Positions 1 to 11,168 of a DNA stretch of 64,000 nucleotides are shown here, piece by piece. The notes under the pieces are model-generated. The model worked only from the letters and a program-made list of their open reading frames with translations, searched no databases and was not told the origin of the DNA. This DNA is from Actinostola sp. cb2023 (taxonomy: Eukaryota; Cnidaria; Anthozoa; Actiniaria; Actinostolidae): positions 1 through 64,000 of the forward strand of contig JAUJYZ010000767.1 of NCBI GenBank assembly GCA_033675265.1. The letters run 5' to 3'. Every line of letters starts with the position of its first letter. Position 1 is the stretch's first letter. The translations under genes were made by a program, and so were the position numbers.

Positions 1-3
1 CGA

Positions 4-497
4 TGCGCGTTAAAGTAAAGTGAAAAAATATGTGTCACCGTCTTAAAGTACATCCTTTGTTCTCTTCAAAACTGTTAATAGTTTTTCAGAAAATTAAATA
101 AGACTTCCAATAATGCCCGCTGAACAATTGTATATTTTTTTGCCTTTGTTGAATAATCGAAAATATAAGACTTTTTCAGATGCTAATATCACGAGTTGGT
201 ATTTCGAATTAGAAGTCGTTGATAAGTTTTACAATTAGTTTAACATCAGTACTAGTGAGACCAAAAATAAAAAACTCGGCAAAATTAGATGCACCGTGAA
301 GAGCGCTCCTAGAATCACAGGGATTTTCCCTCTGTCAGACAGATATGCTAATTAGTTAGGATTTTCATAAAGATCCGTCAAACTTACTATTATCAAAACA
401 TTTCAACCATTCTACTTTTAATTTAGAACGTTTAGGTAAAAGAACTCATATTGGAAGTTGAGCTTTAAAAAGGAGACCACTTTTAGCAATATATTTG
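4..497 (+). repeat. Left terminal inverted repeat
   Basis: It matches the reverse complement of about 6528-7032 almost base for base over the outer 450 bp (landmarks: AATGCCCGCTGAACAATTG, TAGAACGTTTAGGTAAAA). Similarity fades near position 497 through small indels. The arms differ by scattered substitutions, so the insertion is not brand new. Confidence 0.9.
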
Positions 498-738
498 ATT
501 CGCCTCTTCAGGCGGTATGTAAGAAATTGGCAATGTAATTTATTTGTACAGTCGAAATGTTTGGACTTTAATTATCTGTAATTCAATCTATGCCATCTTG
601 TCAGATTGAAGCAATGGGGGAAATGCTAAAACTGCTTCTTTGTAACATCGTAAAAAACTGAGTGGGTTACCAACACCACCAATAATCGCTCTTACGCGCC
701 ATGTGAGCCATGTCTGCTTACCTGTTTTTGGTAAGAAA

Positions 739-1907
739 TTAAGATTTGGCCACTCTCGATTCAACAAAGACAGTGGTTGATGCTTTCTCAATACTTTCAA
801 CAAATGGTGCTTTTCTTCGCATTGTCTTGCCCTTAACATGTAACTCGTAATGATCACTGATGTTTCTTAACACAGAGAGCGTCAAGTTTTTGAAGCTTTT
901 TGTGATGCGACCAGATTGAAGAGATCGTATCCATCATACAATATTGGAGGATTATCTGTACTTCTTTGATCAGCCTCGTTCATGCTAAACTTGTTAATGC
1001 ATCTTCCAACTTGCTCTTCTAGAGAAGAAACTTTGAATTTGATTGGCGGAGAGATAATCTTCAACAGAGAAAATCCGTTCACCGTCGGAGTCTCGCGCTT
1101 TCTTCATTTGGGAAGCGACAGTAGCTGGATCGAGCTTTCTTCCACTTTTCTCTCCAATGGTGAACTTTTCTTCCAGAAAAACGTTTTTGTTTATCATTAA
1201 ATGGCTTATTCTTCCGTGCTGTTTTAAGAGCCCAACCCTCAACCAGAACTTGACATGAATGCTGAGATGAAGATGCATGAACGACTTCGAACTGATCAGC
1301 TTTAAACGTGTTATCCCCACACATCAATTTTCTGCCGTAGGCGACCTTTGCTTTATCCAACAGAGTTTCTCTGTCTGGCTTTAGGAGACACTTACCGTAG
1401 GTAACATGATTGATCATTGATCTGTATCGTTGAAATGCTCGTACACAACCTTCGTTGGGACATACAAACAACTTGGATTTCTCTTCTCGAGGATTTATTC
1501 TATCGCCCCCAGAGTGATCGTCGCTATTGTTTCCCAGCTCCTTCGTCGTTGTAGTTATCTTCATCATCCCCATCGTCGTCGGCATCATCATCATCTTCGC
1601 CACTCAGTCCTTCTTCATTATCACTATCGACGTCCACACAGTCTTCAACATCACGAGTACTATCGTCATCGCTATCATCACTTTCATCGATGTAAACATT
1701 ATCATCACATACATCATTACCGCAGGCTTTATCAAAATCACTAGCTATTTGATGATTATCTGCTTCAGCAACAACGCCATCTTTCATTACAAGATCGTCA
1801 CTTCCGTGATTGTCCGTGGATTTACAGACGGACTTGGTGTGCTTTCTTCTTGGTTTAACAGGCCTAAATATTCCCACAGAAAACACTCCCTCCGAGTTAA
1901 AAATTCT
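739..1907 (-). pseudogene. Transposase C-terminal exon: acidic linker, C2H2 finger, tail
   Basis: An acceptor TTTCAG sits at about 1908. The exon encodes a long Asp/Glu-rich linker (about 1590-1750). Next is a C2H2 finger with CPNEGC and a downstream His-Cys pair (about 1390-1470), then GWALK and the GEKSGRKLDP and QIQSFFSRRAS motifs. Frame changes near 1190, 1015 and 900 interrupt it. The last readable segment includes RRKAPFVES and stops at 739. Plus-strand ORFs here (His/Ile-rich) are antisense shadows of the acidic repeats. Confidence 0.6.
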
Positions 1908-1989
1908 GAAATCTTAAATAAAAAACGGGTGTTAGATATATCTTACTGGTACTATATACACAATACAAGATGGTTATATACCTTTAGTA

Positions 1990-2971
1990 TCAGACAAAGG
2001 AAGTGATAGTCCCTCACCAATGCAATATGCTCTCCAAGCTATGATACCTTCATCTATAAATTCAAAGTTGCTCAACTTACTAATACCTGGCCATTTCACA
2101 TTCAATTTTGTACAGTGTGGATTGTGCAACAATGATATTCGGGCACTGGGGAACACCACCATGGGATTGTAGAGCCTCTACGAACTGCTGCGTCGAAGCA
2201 ACATCATGGCCTTCGTTTGCATAAGCACGAACATGATTCTTTAGGGTTGCTGCAAACCGATCGCACGGTCCCTTCCCTCCTTGGGGATCAGAGAAGTCGA
2301 GGCGTTTGATGGTAATCCCTGACATTTTACTGATTACTTCACATGCACGAATGGTGTTTGCCGAATGGTAACACCCAGCATTGTCCATGCGATAGAACAC
2401 GCTGTTCATGTCAGGATTTTCTTCTTTGATGGTTCTCAGCACATGTTCCATGAGTGCTACCACACATGTACTATCTTGATTGCACTGCTCGACGATATGG
2501 ACAAACGCCTGGCTTTCTATCTCATTACATCTTTTTCTGATTACAACAGAGATGTGCCAAGAGAAACCTCTTTTCGCAAACCAATCACCTTGAGACTCTC
2601 GATATTGTCCTTGGCAAGAACTTCATTGCCCAGTCTTGGATAATGAGAGCATCTTCGTCACACAGCTCGTCAATTACATCGATTCGTGCTTTGTCCTGAT
2701 TTACTAATCTTAGCTGGTGTGCTTTCCAAGCACGAATACCGGAAATCGCCTCTTGACAAGTATAAAGAGCATCTTCTTTTTCACTCTGTAACATTGGAGA
2801 ATCCGTAACAGCTTTCTGTATCCCAGAAAGCACAGACTTTAGTTCTTCACAGCGCTCGCAAACAACATCGTGGATATGGTCACACTGATTCTTAAATGCA
2901 GGGTCCTGTGAGTCACTTAACGCATACTGGCTGCAGTGATCAGTAACACGCGAGAATCGTGAAACATGAAC
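1990..2971 (-). pseudogene. Transposase exon 5: DDE-like catalytic core, frameshifted
   Basis: Begins after a polypyrimidine-rich acceptor at 2972. It encodes TDHCSQYALSD and a CDHIHDVVCERC cysteine/histidine cluster, then FLPR. About one base is gained or lost near 2610 and the core continues in another frame (FAKRGFSWH, then RMDNAGCYHS and LDFSDPQGGKGPCDR). Aspartates in the last two motifs are likely metal-binding residues of an RNase H-fold transposase; this is inference from family pattern. A second frame change near 2100 precedes WPGISKLSNFEF. The core is therefore inactive in this copy. Confidence 0.7.
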
Positions 2972-3014
2972 CTGAAAAAAGTGCACAGAAAAAGAAAATT
3001 TATCCTTGTAATTA

Positions 3015-3640
3015 ATTGAAGGAATGGTCAACGCTCAGCGTGCGTCCATCGAGTTATGGATGCACGCGAGAGGCTGCTAAGCACGAGAGAAGCGTAAGAG
3101 TCGCACGAGGCATAGCCGAGTGCGACTCTTGCACAGCTGAAGCGTTGACCATTTCTTTTATAACACCAATTGATTTCAGAGAGCGCGCTATGGCAATGAT
3201 GCGAGCGTGCGTCCATTGAGTTATGGATGCACGCTCGCGCACGCTTATTAGCCAATCAGAGCGCGCGTTATATCGTAGCTATGTTATAATTAACAAATAG
3301 AACGGCTTCAACCGTGCTCCGTTCAGTAATAAAGCACACAGGAAGTGACGAGAGCACGAAAGAAGTGTAGGGAGAAACACGAGCCGTAGGCGAAATTTTA
3401 GCGAGTGAAGTACGCGCGCTAATGACACCAGTTATGCCATCGAGCGCGCGCTGGGTTTGTTTTCTTCAGAATTTTGGTCTTTTCGAAAAATAGCGTCATC
3501 AAACCGTGCTCCGTTCTCTGATAAAGCATAGTTTTCAGCCAATCAGAGCGCGCGGATTGACTTGACTATATAATAATAATTCATCATTCAATAGGAATAA
3601 AGAAATTAATGGATGGATATATATATATGAATGAATGATT
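3015..3640. repeat. Foldback repeats inside intron 4
   Basis: AATGGTCAACGCT at 3023 returns as its reverse complement at 3141-3153. A second hairpin around GGATGCACGC follows. CCAATCAGAGCGCGCG occurs at about 3251 and 3539, and ACCGTGCTCCGTTC at 3309 and 3503. This looks like one or two small non-autonomous elements inserted in the intron, leaving the splice sites intact. Confidence 0.6.
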
Positions 3641-3697
3641 GAAAACTAATTAATCTATCACTACTTTTAAGTAAAAGCTAGCATTGCATTTACCTAC

Positions 3698-4684
3698 TTT
3701 ATAATCACTTTTGAGATAATTTCTACCAAGTTTCAGCTTGGTTTGGAAGTCTTGAGCAATACTCGCATCAATACCGCTTTCACCAAGAGACTCAATCAAT
3801 TGTGTTAAGTCGTCAAAGGCCTTGTTACCCTCTACTGCAAAGTAGTCAAGTCCCTGGAGACATTTTCTTTCTGATGCGCTGCAGGCGGTTAATATACGAC
3901 GCAGTGTACTTCTGCTGAATGGTGTCATCCCACCGTCTCTACAATAGTCTATATACTGATCGATGATGCGCTCTTTCACTGAAATTCTAACCACATTTGG
4001 TGTCTGAACCACTTCACCTGATGACAACTTCAAATATCTTTGGCCAAATGGAAGATCTTGAATAACGTATGGACTCGTTATAAAATCCAAGAAATGATCA
4101 AGTTCATTGATATCGTATCTTATTCGCGGTACTACCTTTGATGATGCAACTGCTCCACGGCCACATTGCAAGCGGTGTTTTCTTGCTTCGCCGAATTTGT
4201 ATTTGGTTAATCCAGGAATAAATGTGCGAATTTCTTCCCATGTTGTAAGGTCGGCGATGATTGAGAGAACTTGTTTCTTGACATTAGCACTAGAGGCGTT
4301 GATGTATGTTTCTGACAGAGCATTTAAGTATATTTCACTATTTGTCTTTGATGACATGCTCTTTTTACTATTGGAAGACTTGCCCTTTTTAGTAGAAGAT
4401 ACTACCGCTTCCCACAATGCGTCAGGGTTAGATGGTGACAGCGTTCGTAAAACAGCTGATATGGCATCGTTTGCGTATGAAGTATAACGTCTTTGGGTTC
4501 GAATTGAGACGGAAGTAATATCAAGATCAGGGATGGTGATAGGTGCAACGCCACTACATTCCAGAAAATCGTTGAACTTCTCTTTGTTATAACTGCTAAA
4601 TGGTGTGCCTGGAGTAGCTGCAATATCGACCTTTTTTGCGGGGCCCATCGGTGTAAAAAGTATTGCTTTACTCATTGGAGATAA
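3698..4684 (-). CDS. Transposase exon 4: large helical region
   Basis: An open 329-codon exon, entered at acceptor TTACAG and left at a GTAGGT donor. It includes a Ser/Lys-rich linker (KKGKSSNSKKSMSSKT), a basic stretch, and SRSTLRRILTACSASERK followed by LQGLDYFA, motifs I associate with this transposase family upstream of the DDE core. Splicing to the exon starting at 2971 gives DYKVHVS, the expected family join. An ATG at 4675 lies just inside the exon, but upstream exons read into it in frame, so it is probably internal. Confidence 0.7.
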
Positions 4685-4840
4685 CTGTAATCAAATAATT
4701 AGTTAGTCAGTCAGTCGATCAATCAAGCTATCAACCGAACTAATCAATTAAAATTATCAATCGATCATTATTTTCATTCATCCATTTATTTGTCTTTTTT
4801 TCATTTGCCCCTCATTCCAATGTTTCCGTTGTTGGACCCC

Positions 4841-4900
4841 GGCAGGTGTGTGTGGATGTGTGTGTGTGTGTGTAGGGGGGGGGGGAGGGGGGTAGGTGGT
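4841..4900. repeat. TG / poly-G microsatellite
   Basis: An alternating TG tract runs into a G-rich tract (about 4850-4895) inside intron 3 of the transposase. Confidence 0.8.
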
Positions 4901-4965
4901 TGGGTACTCCCTTTGTCAAAGTGGAGCTTGGACTAACCGTTATTCTTCATAAATCAGTCAATTAC

Positions 4966-6329
4966 CGAGTTATCTCTGTCAGCGTGAAATAAGTCTCCCG
5001 TGGATTTAGAAAACCTTCTGTTCAAAGAGGTTTTTCGACAAGGCTTTTTGATATCATCAAGATCAGTAGATGGAGTTAAATATGATCGGTCTCGTTTCTC
5101 ATGTGGTAGAAGGTTATCTTGTGTTATTACTTCCTTGTTTTCCATGTCACTTCCAAATCCCCTAACTTTGCTGATTTTGTCTCTACATAACGGACATATG
5201 GCTGTGAAACAAAGAAATGCACTTATTTAAAGGGTGCCAGTGAAAAGAACTCAAGCAACCGCAAAAATACCGAAAAGGATCATGGGTAATATCAAGAGAC
5301 CATGTAATATTGATTGCACGGTTTGTTTCCTAAACAAAAAAGATGTGTTAATTTTAGTGTTAGCGAAGTAATCAAGTAATTTCAGCAAAAGGTAACAGTT
5401 AACTACATAGCATTTGCCATGTTTCCTATTCGATGGTTCTGTTGTATCGGATTGGATAGCCTGATTATCAGACTGCACGGGTCAACCGCTAGCGGCCAGC
5501 GATTGACCCCTGCCGTCTGATAATCAGGCTATTGATTTGAGTGCTTTTCACGAAAACCTTCATTCAATACTATTATATACATGACCCTCAGCAATTTGCC
5601 AAGCTAAATAAAATAATAAATCAATAAATGTATTCCGTCGGTGATCAATTCTTTATTCTACACCTGCTGGAATTTTACCACATGCAGTCCGACCAACAAC
5701 GTGCCTGACAATAGGAGTGGTCGCTTATAAGAGGTTCACAGATATAATATATTCAGTGCCAAACTTACGCATGCCTATCTGTACAATCTTTCCTGTTTGT
5801 TCGAACACTGTTCGTGATTGGAAATAATTGATTCCACGGGTTCCTTTAGGAGGATGCTGTTTTGCATGACAGCTAAATTCTTCTGAAATAGAGCATCTAC
5901 TTTTTCCGGTCCTCCACCTTATTCCATAGCGGTCTCGATGACTTGGACATATGGTAATACCACTATCATCAATCTGCGTCCAATCAAATACTCCTATACA
6001 TAGATAGAAAATACACTTCAATAGCTGATACTCTTTGTCTTATATAACAGAGCTTCTGGTAGAGATAATAATTGCTAAATGTCAGTACTAATTAATAAAC
6101 ATATAAATAATTATAAAATCAAAATGAGATTACCTGCTCTGGTCAAGATGAGATGCTTCTCGCTAGTAATATCGGAATCCCATACTTTCAAAGATGTCAA
6201 ATGTTGTTTTATATCTTTTCCCTGACAGGTCTTTAAGGGTATGCATTCGCCATTCTTGGTAGACTTACTTAGCTTTTCTCCACACAAATCGTCCACAAAA
6301 TCCAGCTTAGAAAATCCACACTTTGCCAT
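4966..6329 (-). CDS. Transposase exons 1-3: N-terminal zinc-binding region
   Basis: Exon 1 (6134-6329) starts at ATG 6329. Exon 2 (5769-5993) holds a histidine/cysteine-rich stretch (TICPSHRDRYGIRWR, CSISEEFSC). Exon 3 (4966-5201) opens with ICPLC. The cysteines and histidines suggest a small zinc-binding fold ahead of the core. Exon lengths 196, 225 and 236 keep phase across GT-AG junctions (phases 1, 1, 0), and no stop interrupts them. Intron 2 carries an 80-bp foldback at 5455-5538. Intron 3 carries a TG/poly-G microsatellite. Function is inferred from position only. Confidence 0.6.
5455..5538. repeat. 80-bp foldback element (MITE-like)
   Basis: ATAGCCTGATTATCAGAC at the left end is repeated in reverse complement at the right end, with a second inner inverted pair (GGGTCAAYCGCT). 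It is almost a perfect hairpin and sits within intron 2 of the transposase. Confidence 0.8.
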
Positions 6330-6527
6330 GAAATGTAGACTCAGTAGACTAACACGTGCATACAGCGCACAGAGCTAAGATTATATTAAATGTTAAACCT
6401 GATATGCACTTTCTATGAAAGAGATGAAAGCAAATATATTGTTTGAGGACTCAGTATCTGAAATCTACATCCTCACGTGCAAACTGACTGTGGCCGGTGT
6501 GTACTGATTGTTGACGCGACAAGCTGA

Positions 6528-7032
6528 ATAATATATTTTTTCTAAAAGCGGGCTCCTTTAATTTATGTTTTAAAGCCACTCAACTTCCAATATGAGTTAT
6601 TTTACCTAAACGTTCTAAATTAAAAGTAGAATGGTTGAAATGTTTTGATAATAGTAAGTTTGACGGATCTTTATGAAAATCCTAACTAATTAGCATATCT
6701 GTCTGACAGAGGGAAATCTCTGTGATTCTAGGAGCGCTCTTCACGGCGCATCTAATTTTGCCGAGTTTTTTATTTTTGGTCTCACTAGTACTGATGTTAA
6801 ACTAATTGTAAAACTTATCAACGACTTCTAATTCGAAATACCAACTCGTGATATTAGCATCTGAAAAAGTCTTATATTTTCGATTATTCAACAAAGGCAA
6901 AATATACAATTGTTCAGCGGGCATTATTGGAAGTCTTATTTAATTTTCTGAAAAACTATTAACAGTTTTGAAGAGAACAAAGGATGTACTTTAAGACGGT
7001 GACACATATTTTTCACTTTACTTTAACGCGCA
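6528..7032 (-). repeat. Right terminal inverted repeat
   Basis: Reverse complement of 4-497. It ends ...CTTTAACGCGCA at 7032, after which sequence unrelated to the left flank begins. Confidence 0.9.
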
Positions 7033-7225
7033 GCGGATCTGGAGGTCTTAACTTCCCTTAGATTAGCCATACTGAAATACCCATCAGGAGGGGTCAAAAA
7101 CACCCTCCCCCCTAATTTTGAGGGATTTGTCGTTTTCGATGTAAAACCTTCCAATTAATAATGGGGACCCTCAACCAAGTTTGCCAGCAAAAAATTAGCC
7201 AAATCGATGAACTGACCTGTCCACA

Positions 7226-8027
7226 CAATATTTGAATTTTACAGACTATGACTCTTAAACACTTTATGGACTCAGTGAGTGACCACTTTAATAGTGAGAT
7301 CTTAAAACTGGGCTGTGGAGTGGAGTGACAGCAACATTTATACTTGTGCTCTATTATATAAGAATTGAAATTTAAAGTAGGCATTGCTTTACAACAGAAG
7401 AATGATTTTAAAAATAGTCACAGAAATTGCCTTTGGCTTACTGACATCAATGAGTGATTTTACCCGTTTTGACCACCTTGGAAAACTAGTTTTGGACTCT
7501 TTATTTAATAGTGCCATTATAAATGTTGAAAGATCTTAAACACTTTATGGACTCGGTGAGTGACCACTTTAATAGTGAGATCTTAAAACTGGGCTGTGGA
7601 GTGGAGTGACAGCAACATTTATACTTGTGCTCTATTATATAAGAATTGAAATTTAAAGTAGGCATTGCTTTACAACAGAAGAATGATTTTAAAAATAGTC
7701 ACAGAAATTGCCTTTGGCTTACTGACATCAATGAGTGATTTTACCCGTTTTGACCACCTTGGAAAACTAGTTTTGGACTCTTTATTTAATAGTGCCATTA
7801 TAAATGTTGAAAGATCTTAAACACTTTATGGACTCGGTGAGTGACCACTTTAATAGTGAGATCTTAAAACTGGGCTGTGGAGTGGAGTGACAGCAACATT
7901 TATACTTGTGCTCTATTATATAAGAATTGAAATTTAAAGTAGGCATTGCTTTACAACAGAAGAATGATTTTAAAAATAGTCACAGAAATTGCCTTTGGCT
8001 TACTGACTTCAATGAGTGATTGAAATT
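7226..8027. repeat. 280-bp tandem repeat, about 2.8 units
   Basis: ACTTTATGGACTC recurs at 7261, 7543 and 7823, a period of 280-282 bp, with the full unit nearly identical between copies. No protein is supported. The block sits between the 7-kb transposon and the Polinton region. Confidence 0.9.
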
Positions 8028-8221
8028 TGACTCTATTTATCATACTGATAATGCTAATAGTAGAGATTGGGCTGCCTGTGATCACACCGAATGCTTTTGC
8101 CTTACTGATGTAAATGTTACCTTTTTGACCATCTTATGTTGTATATAAATATTAAATTTGACCACCTTTAATTTGTGTATAAAAATCAAGCTGTACCTCG
8201 TGATCAGTGAGACACACTTCG

Positions 8222-8450
8222 AGTATACGCAAGTTGCATACTCTAGAATATTTATATGTTAAGTATGCTGGTACGGATACTCGAGCAATACTCGGTACGT
8301 GAGGTATGCGTTAGTATTCACCGTGAATACGCAAGTTGCATACTCTAGAATATTTATATGTTAAGTATACTGGTACGGATACTCCAGCAATACTCAGTAC
8401 GTGAGGTATGCGTTAGTATTCCACTTGAATACTACAGTCATACTTCAAGT
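8222..8450. repeat. 102-bp tandem repeat, two units plus a degenerate tail
   Basis: ACGCAAGTTGCATACTCTAG occurs at 8227 and 8329. The array is rich in short palindromic pieces built from AATACT/AGTATT. It runs almost up to the start of the polymerase fragment at about 8535. Confidence 0.85.
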
Positions 8451-8534
8451 ATGATCATACGTCTTGAATATCCTAGAACACTTGAAGTACTGACGGGATA
8501 TGCGACTCTTGAATACTCTTGAATATTTGCTCTT

Positions 8535-8955
8535 TGGCACAGTGGATATTAAAGGTGATATCGATAGATGGTTTGATACAAGCGCCTATCCAAAAGATCA
8601 TGCAATTGGCAAGTGGGTCAATAAGAAAGTAATAGGAATGATGAAAGATGAAACTGCTGCAGCCGGCGAAATAACTGAGTTCGTTGGTTTGAGAAGTAAA
8701 CTGTACGCTTACAAAATAGATGAGAAAGAGGAAAAAAAATGCAAAGGCATTAAGAAGTCTGTTGTAAAGAATGATATTGAATTTGATGATTATAAGAATT
8801 GTCTGTTCTCTGGAGTTAAAGTCATGCGAAAGATGAATGTGATTAGAAGTTACAAGCACCAACTCTTTTCAGAAACAGTAAATAAAGTAGCTTTGAGTAG
8901 AGAAGATGATAAAAGGATTATTCTTTCAGATGGAATTCACACCAGCTCTATATGA
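8535..8955 (+). pseudogene. Polinton DNA polymerase B, C-terminal fragment
   Basis: From about 8535 the translation matches the last 130 residues of the minus-strand polymerase ending at 13160, with a few substitutions (shared landmarks: FDTSAYPKDH, EFVGLRSKLYAYK, SYKHQLFSETVN). Everything upstream, including all catalytic motifs, is missing; the repeat array abuts it. It is thus a 5'-truncated remnant of a second Polinton copy in the opposite orientation. Its stop overlaps the end of the convergent integrase by 8 bases, whereas in the other copy a small zinc-ribbon gene lies between them. Confidence 0.85.
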
Positions 8956-9917
8956 AATCGGGTGGTAACTGAGTGTCTGCAGGAACGACTTGTAATTCCT
9001 CGAGGACAAAAGAACGTTTTGGGGCCCCGTCAGAAAGGAAATATAATAGAGGTTGATTGGATGATATTTGGATTCGAGTTATATCATACATCTCCATAGA
9101 CCATATTGGATCAGTGGCACGTCTTTTTTCACCGCCCTCCAATTCACCAGGAGCATATAAATATCTAACTTTCACATCTGCTGGTAATCTTTTCTCTTTT
9201 AATCCAACAGGTCTTTTATAATTAACCTCTTTAGAATCAACTTTTTTTAGCTTTATTGATTCGCTAGGTGCGTCTCCAGTAATTCTCTTTACCCCACTGT
9301 TAACAGATTTTATGACAGCAGGTAATCTTTCAACCCATTCACGAGATCTATCATCTTCTAACATTTCTTGAGCATATTGATGGCTGAATAATTTTTCAGA
9401 AATAGTTCGATTAGCACGCTCAACTAATGATTGTGCTCTATGATTTCCAGCTTCTGATCTTTGTATATTTTTTCATAATCGATGTAACTTCGCCCTTAAA
9501 TTCAGTGCCAGGATCTACCATCATTGTTTCAGGCCACTGTAATTTTCTAGAATATATTTTATTAAAAGCTTTAGATACTTCTGTTGAGTACTTAGACGTC
9601 AAAGGTTCAGCGTCAACATATCTGCTAGCTACATCAACTACTACTAGAGCATATTTGTAAGTCTTTCTTTTAACAGTATCATGTGGTAAAAATAAAAGAT
9701 CCGCTTGATGTATTTCATTTGGTTTTGAAATATTCCAATGCGGCCTAGGAATGTATTTCGGGGGCAATAAATATATCTGCCACAGGGCTTGTTTTTCCAA
9801 CCAATTCTTTACAATATTTTTATCAGCTGTCGCAACATCTGCTAATTTATTGATAGCGTCATAACCTTTCCAATACCCAACAGCTGAATAGTATATTTTT
9901 GAAAGTTTCTTGTCCAT
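8948..9917 (-). pseudogene. Polinton/Maverick retroviral-type integrase (rve), frameshifted
   Basis: The start ATG is at 9917. The protein has HQADLLFLPHD (first catalytic Asp), VVDVASRYVDAEPLTSK, and MVDPGTEFKGE (second Asp). A short deletion near 9470, seen by comparison with the copy at 12366-12975, shifts the frame; the third catalytic Glu (in LVERANRT) and the C-terminal part continue in another frame to 8948. Integrases of this family insert Polinton DNA. The gene diverges from the capsid gene and converges on the polymerase fragment. The family is confident; function in this copy is lost. Confidence 0.85.
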
Positions 9918-9923
9918 TATATA

Positions 9924-11168
9924 ATGCAATCTATTCCAGAAGTATTAGATGTAAATCGAGAATACAAACAGCCTTATGGTTTGAAAGCTGAAAAAAAACC
10001 GTTCATCGCGTGACTTTTAATCCAAGCACAGCGAACCCTGGGGAGACATTGTACATCCATATTCCAAAGTTGGCTGATAATGTTGTATACGTTCCAGGTT
10101 CAATCGCATTAACTTTCAAACTAAATATTGCTGCCGCCGGCCATACAAATAATACAATAATACAATAATCTAGGCAGAGCTCTAAAATCTCATATGAGGG
10201 TTTTGTATGGTGGGTAGACTCTTCAAGACACACATCGCATCGATCTGTTTGAAACCTATAATGATCTCTATTTATCGAAAAGAGAACGGGAAAATAGGTT
10301 GAGGGAGGGCATTTCATCGGCTAATATGCGAAAGCTTAGAACAGCCGCAGGGGATAAAGTGTCTACAGATGCAAGCGAGGTAGCTCTGGCAGCTGTTTAT
10401 GGAGATAGATATCGAATGCCAATCAACCATCCTATTTTAGACGCTCATGGTAGTTTCTATGCAAAAGCACTCTCTCAGAATCTAACATTTGAGATTACAC
10501 TTCCACAAAGCAAAGAAGTTACAATAACATCTGATACAACTAAAGCATACACTTACAGTCTTTCAAATATCGAGCTCGAATATGAGTGTATTGCTAGTGA
10601 TTATCTTGCACGCGAGGCCCTATCAGCATATCAAGTCGGTAAAGGTTTTTATTATGAGAACATTCTTCTCCATAAGACATTCACGATTAATAAAGCCACT
10701 GACAGTGTAATTAACGAACATGTTAATATTCCCCGGCGGTCGATGAGTGGTATTTTAATGCTATTTACTGATGTGTATGCTGTAGGTGCTAGAGATAGTG
10801 AAAAGTTTGTATCTCCTAGTATCCTACAAGTCAATATCAACGTTGACGGAATGCCAAATAAACTTTATTCAAAGGGTATGGCGCCCACTGATTTTTGGGA
10901 GTCGATCAGATCAAGATTTGGTGAGACGGATAATATCACGCCTAAAGACTTTTATTCAGATAAATTCGCTCTATGGATTGATTTGAGAACCTTCCCCGAT
11001 AACAGCATTCATGGTAATGGTTTGGTTTTGAATAGCACAAAAGACGGTGTTAAACTGGAGATGAAGAGGAAAGTTGGCGGGTCAGGAAATATAACATGTT
11101 ATATGTTTGTCATTGCTGATGCTCTTATGGAAATTCAAGGCAGTAATTTAAAAGCTATTTTATATTGA
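9924..11168 (+). pseudogene. Polinton major capsid protein (double jelly-roll type), 5' part frameshifted
   Basis: The intact part is 10299-11168. Upstream, coding similarity continues back to an ATG at 9924 but with frame changes near the A-run at 9990, near 10165 and near 10215. Recognised features include FNPS..PGETLYIHIPKL near the start and GARDSEKF, KFALWIDLR and GSGNITCYMF near the end. By family these are the hexon-type capsid proteins of Polintons and adintoviruses. The TGA overlaps the ATPase ATG by one base. Assignment as the major rather than another capsid protein rests on recollection of the family. Confidence 0.7.

Larger units (their letters stand above)
739..6329 (-). pseudogene. 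C2H2/DDE-type transposase, multi-exon, frameshifted
   Basis: Overall gene of the 7-kb element. Reading the minus strand, exons are 6329-6134, 5993-5769, 5201-4966, 4684-3698 and 2971 to about 1990, then a further exon from about 1907 down to a stop at 739. The first four junctions are GT-AG and keep one reading frame, which argues strongly for a real spliced gene. From the DDE exon onward at least five frame changes occur (near 2610, 2100, 1190, 1015 and 900). The protein resembles a multicopy cnidarian/mollusc C2H2-domain family that I recognise by motif but cannot name to superfamily. Inferred role: cut-and-paste transposition of this element. Confidence 0.75.
4..7032. mobile_element. 7-kb DNA transposon with long terminal inverted repeats
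   Basis: The first about 490 bases are repeated in reverse complement at about 6528-7032. The outermost shared bases are TGCGCGTTAAAGTAAAGTG. Between the arms lies a single minus-strand multi-exon transposase gene. The left end is 3 bases from the window edge, so the target-site duplication cannot be read and the true tip could lie slightly outside. The superfamily is not certain: the protein combines a zinc-binding N-terminus, a DDE-like core and a C2H2 finger. Frameshifts in the gene say this copy is no longer autonomous. Confidence 0.85.

Noticed and set aside
1430..2006. Plus-strand His-rich and Ile-rich ORFs
   Set aside because: They are antisense to the acidic linker of the minus-strand transposase.
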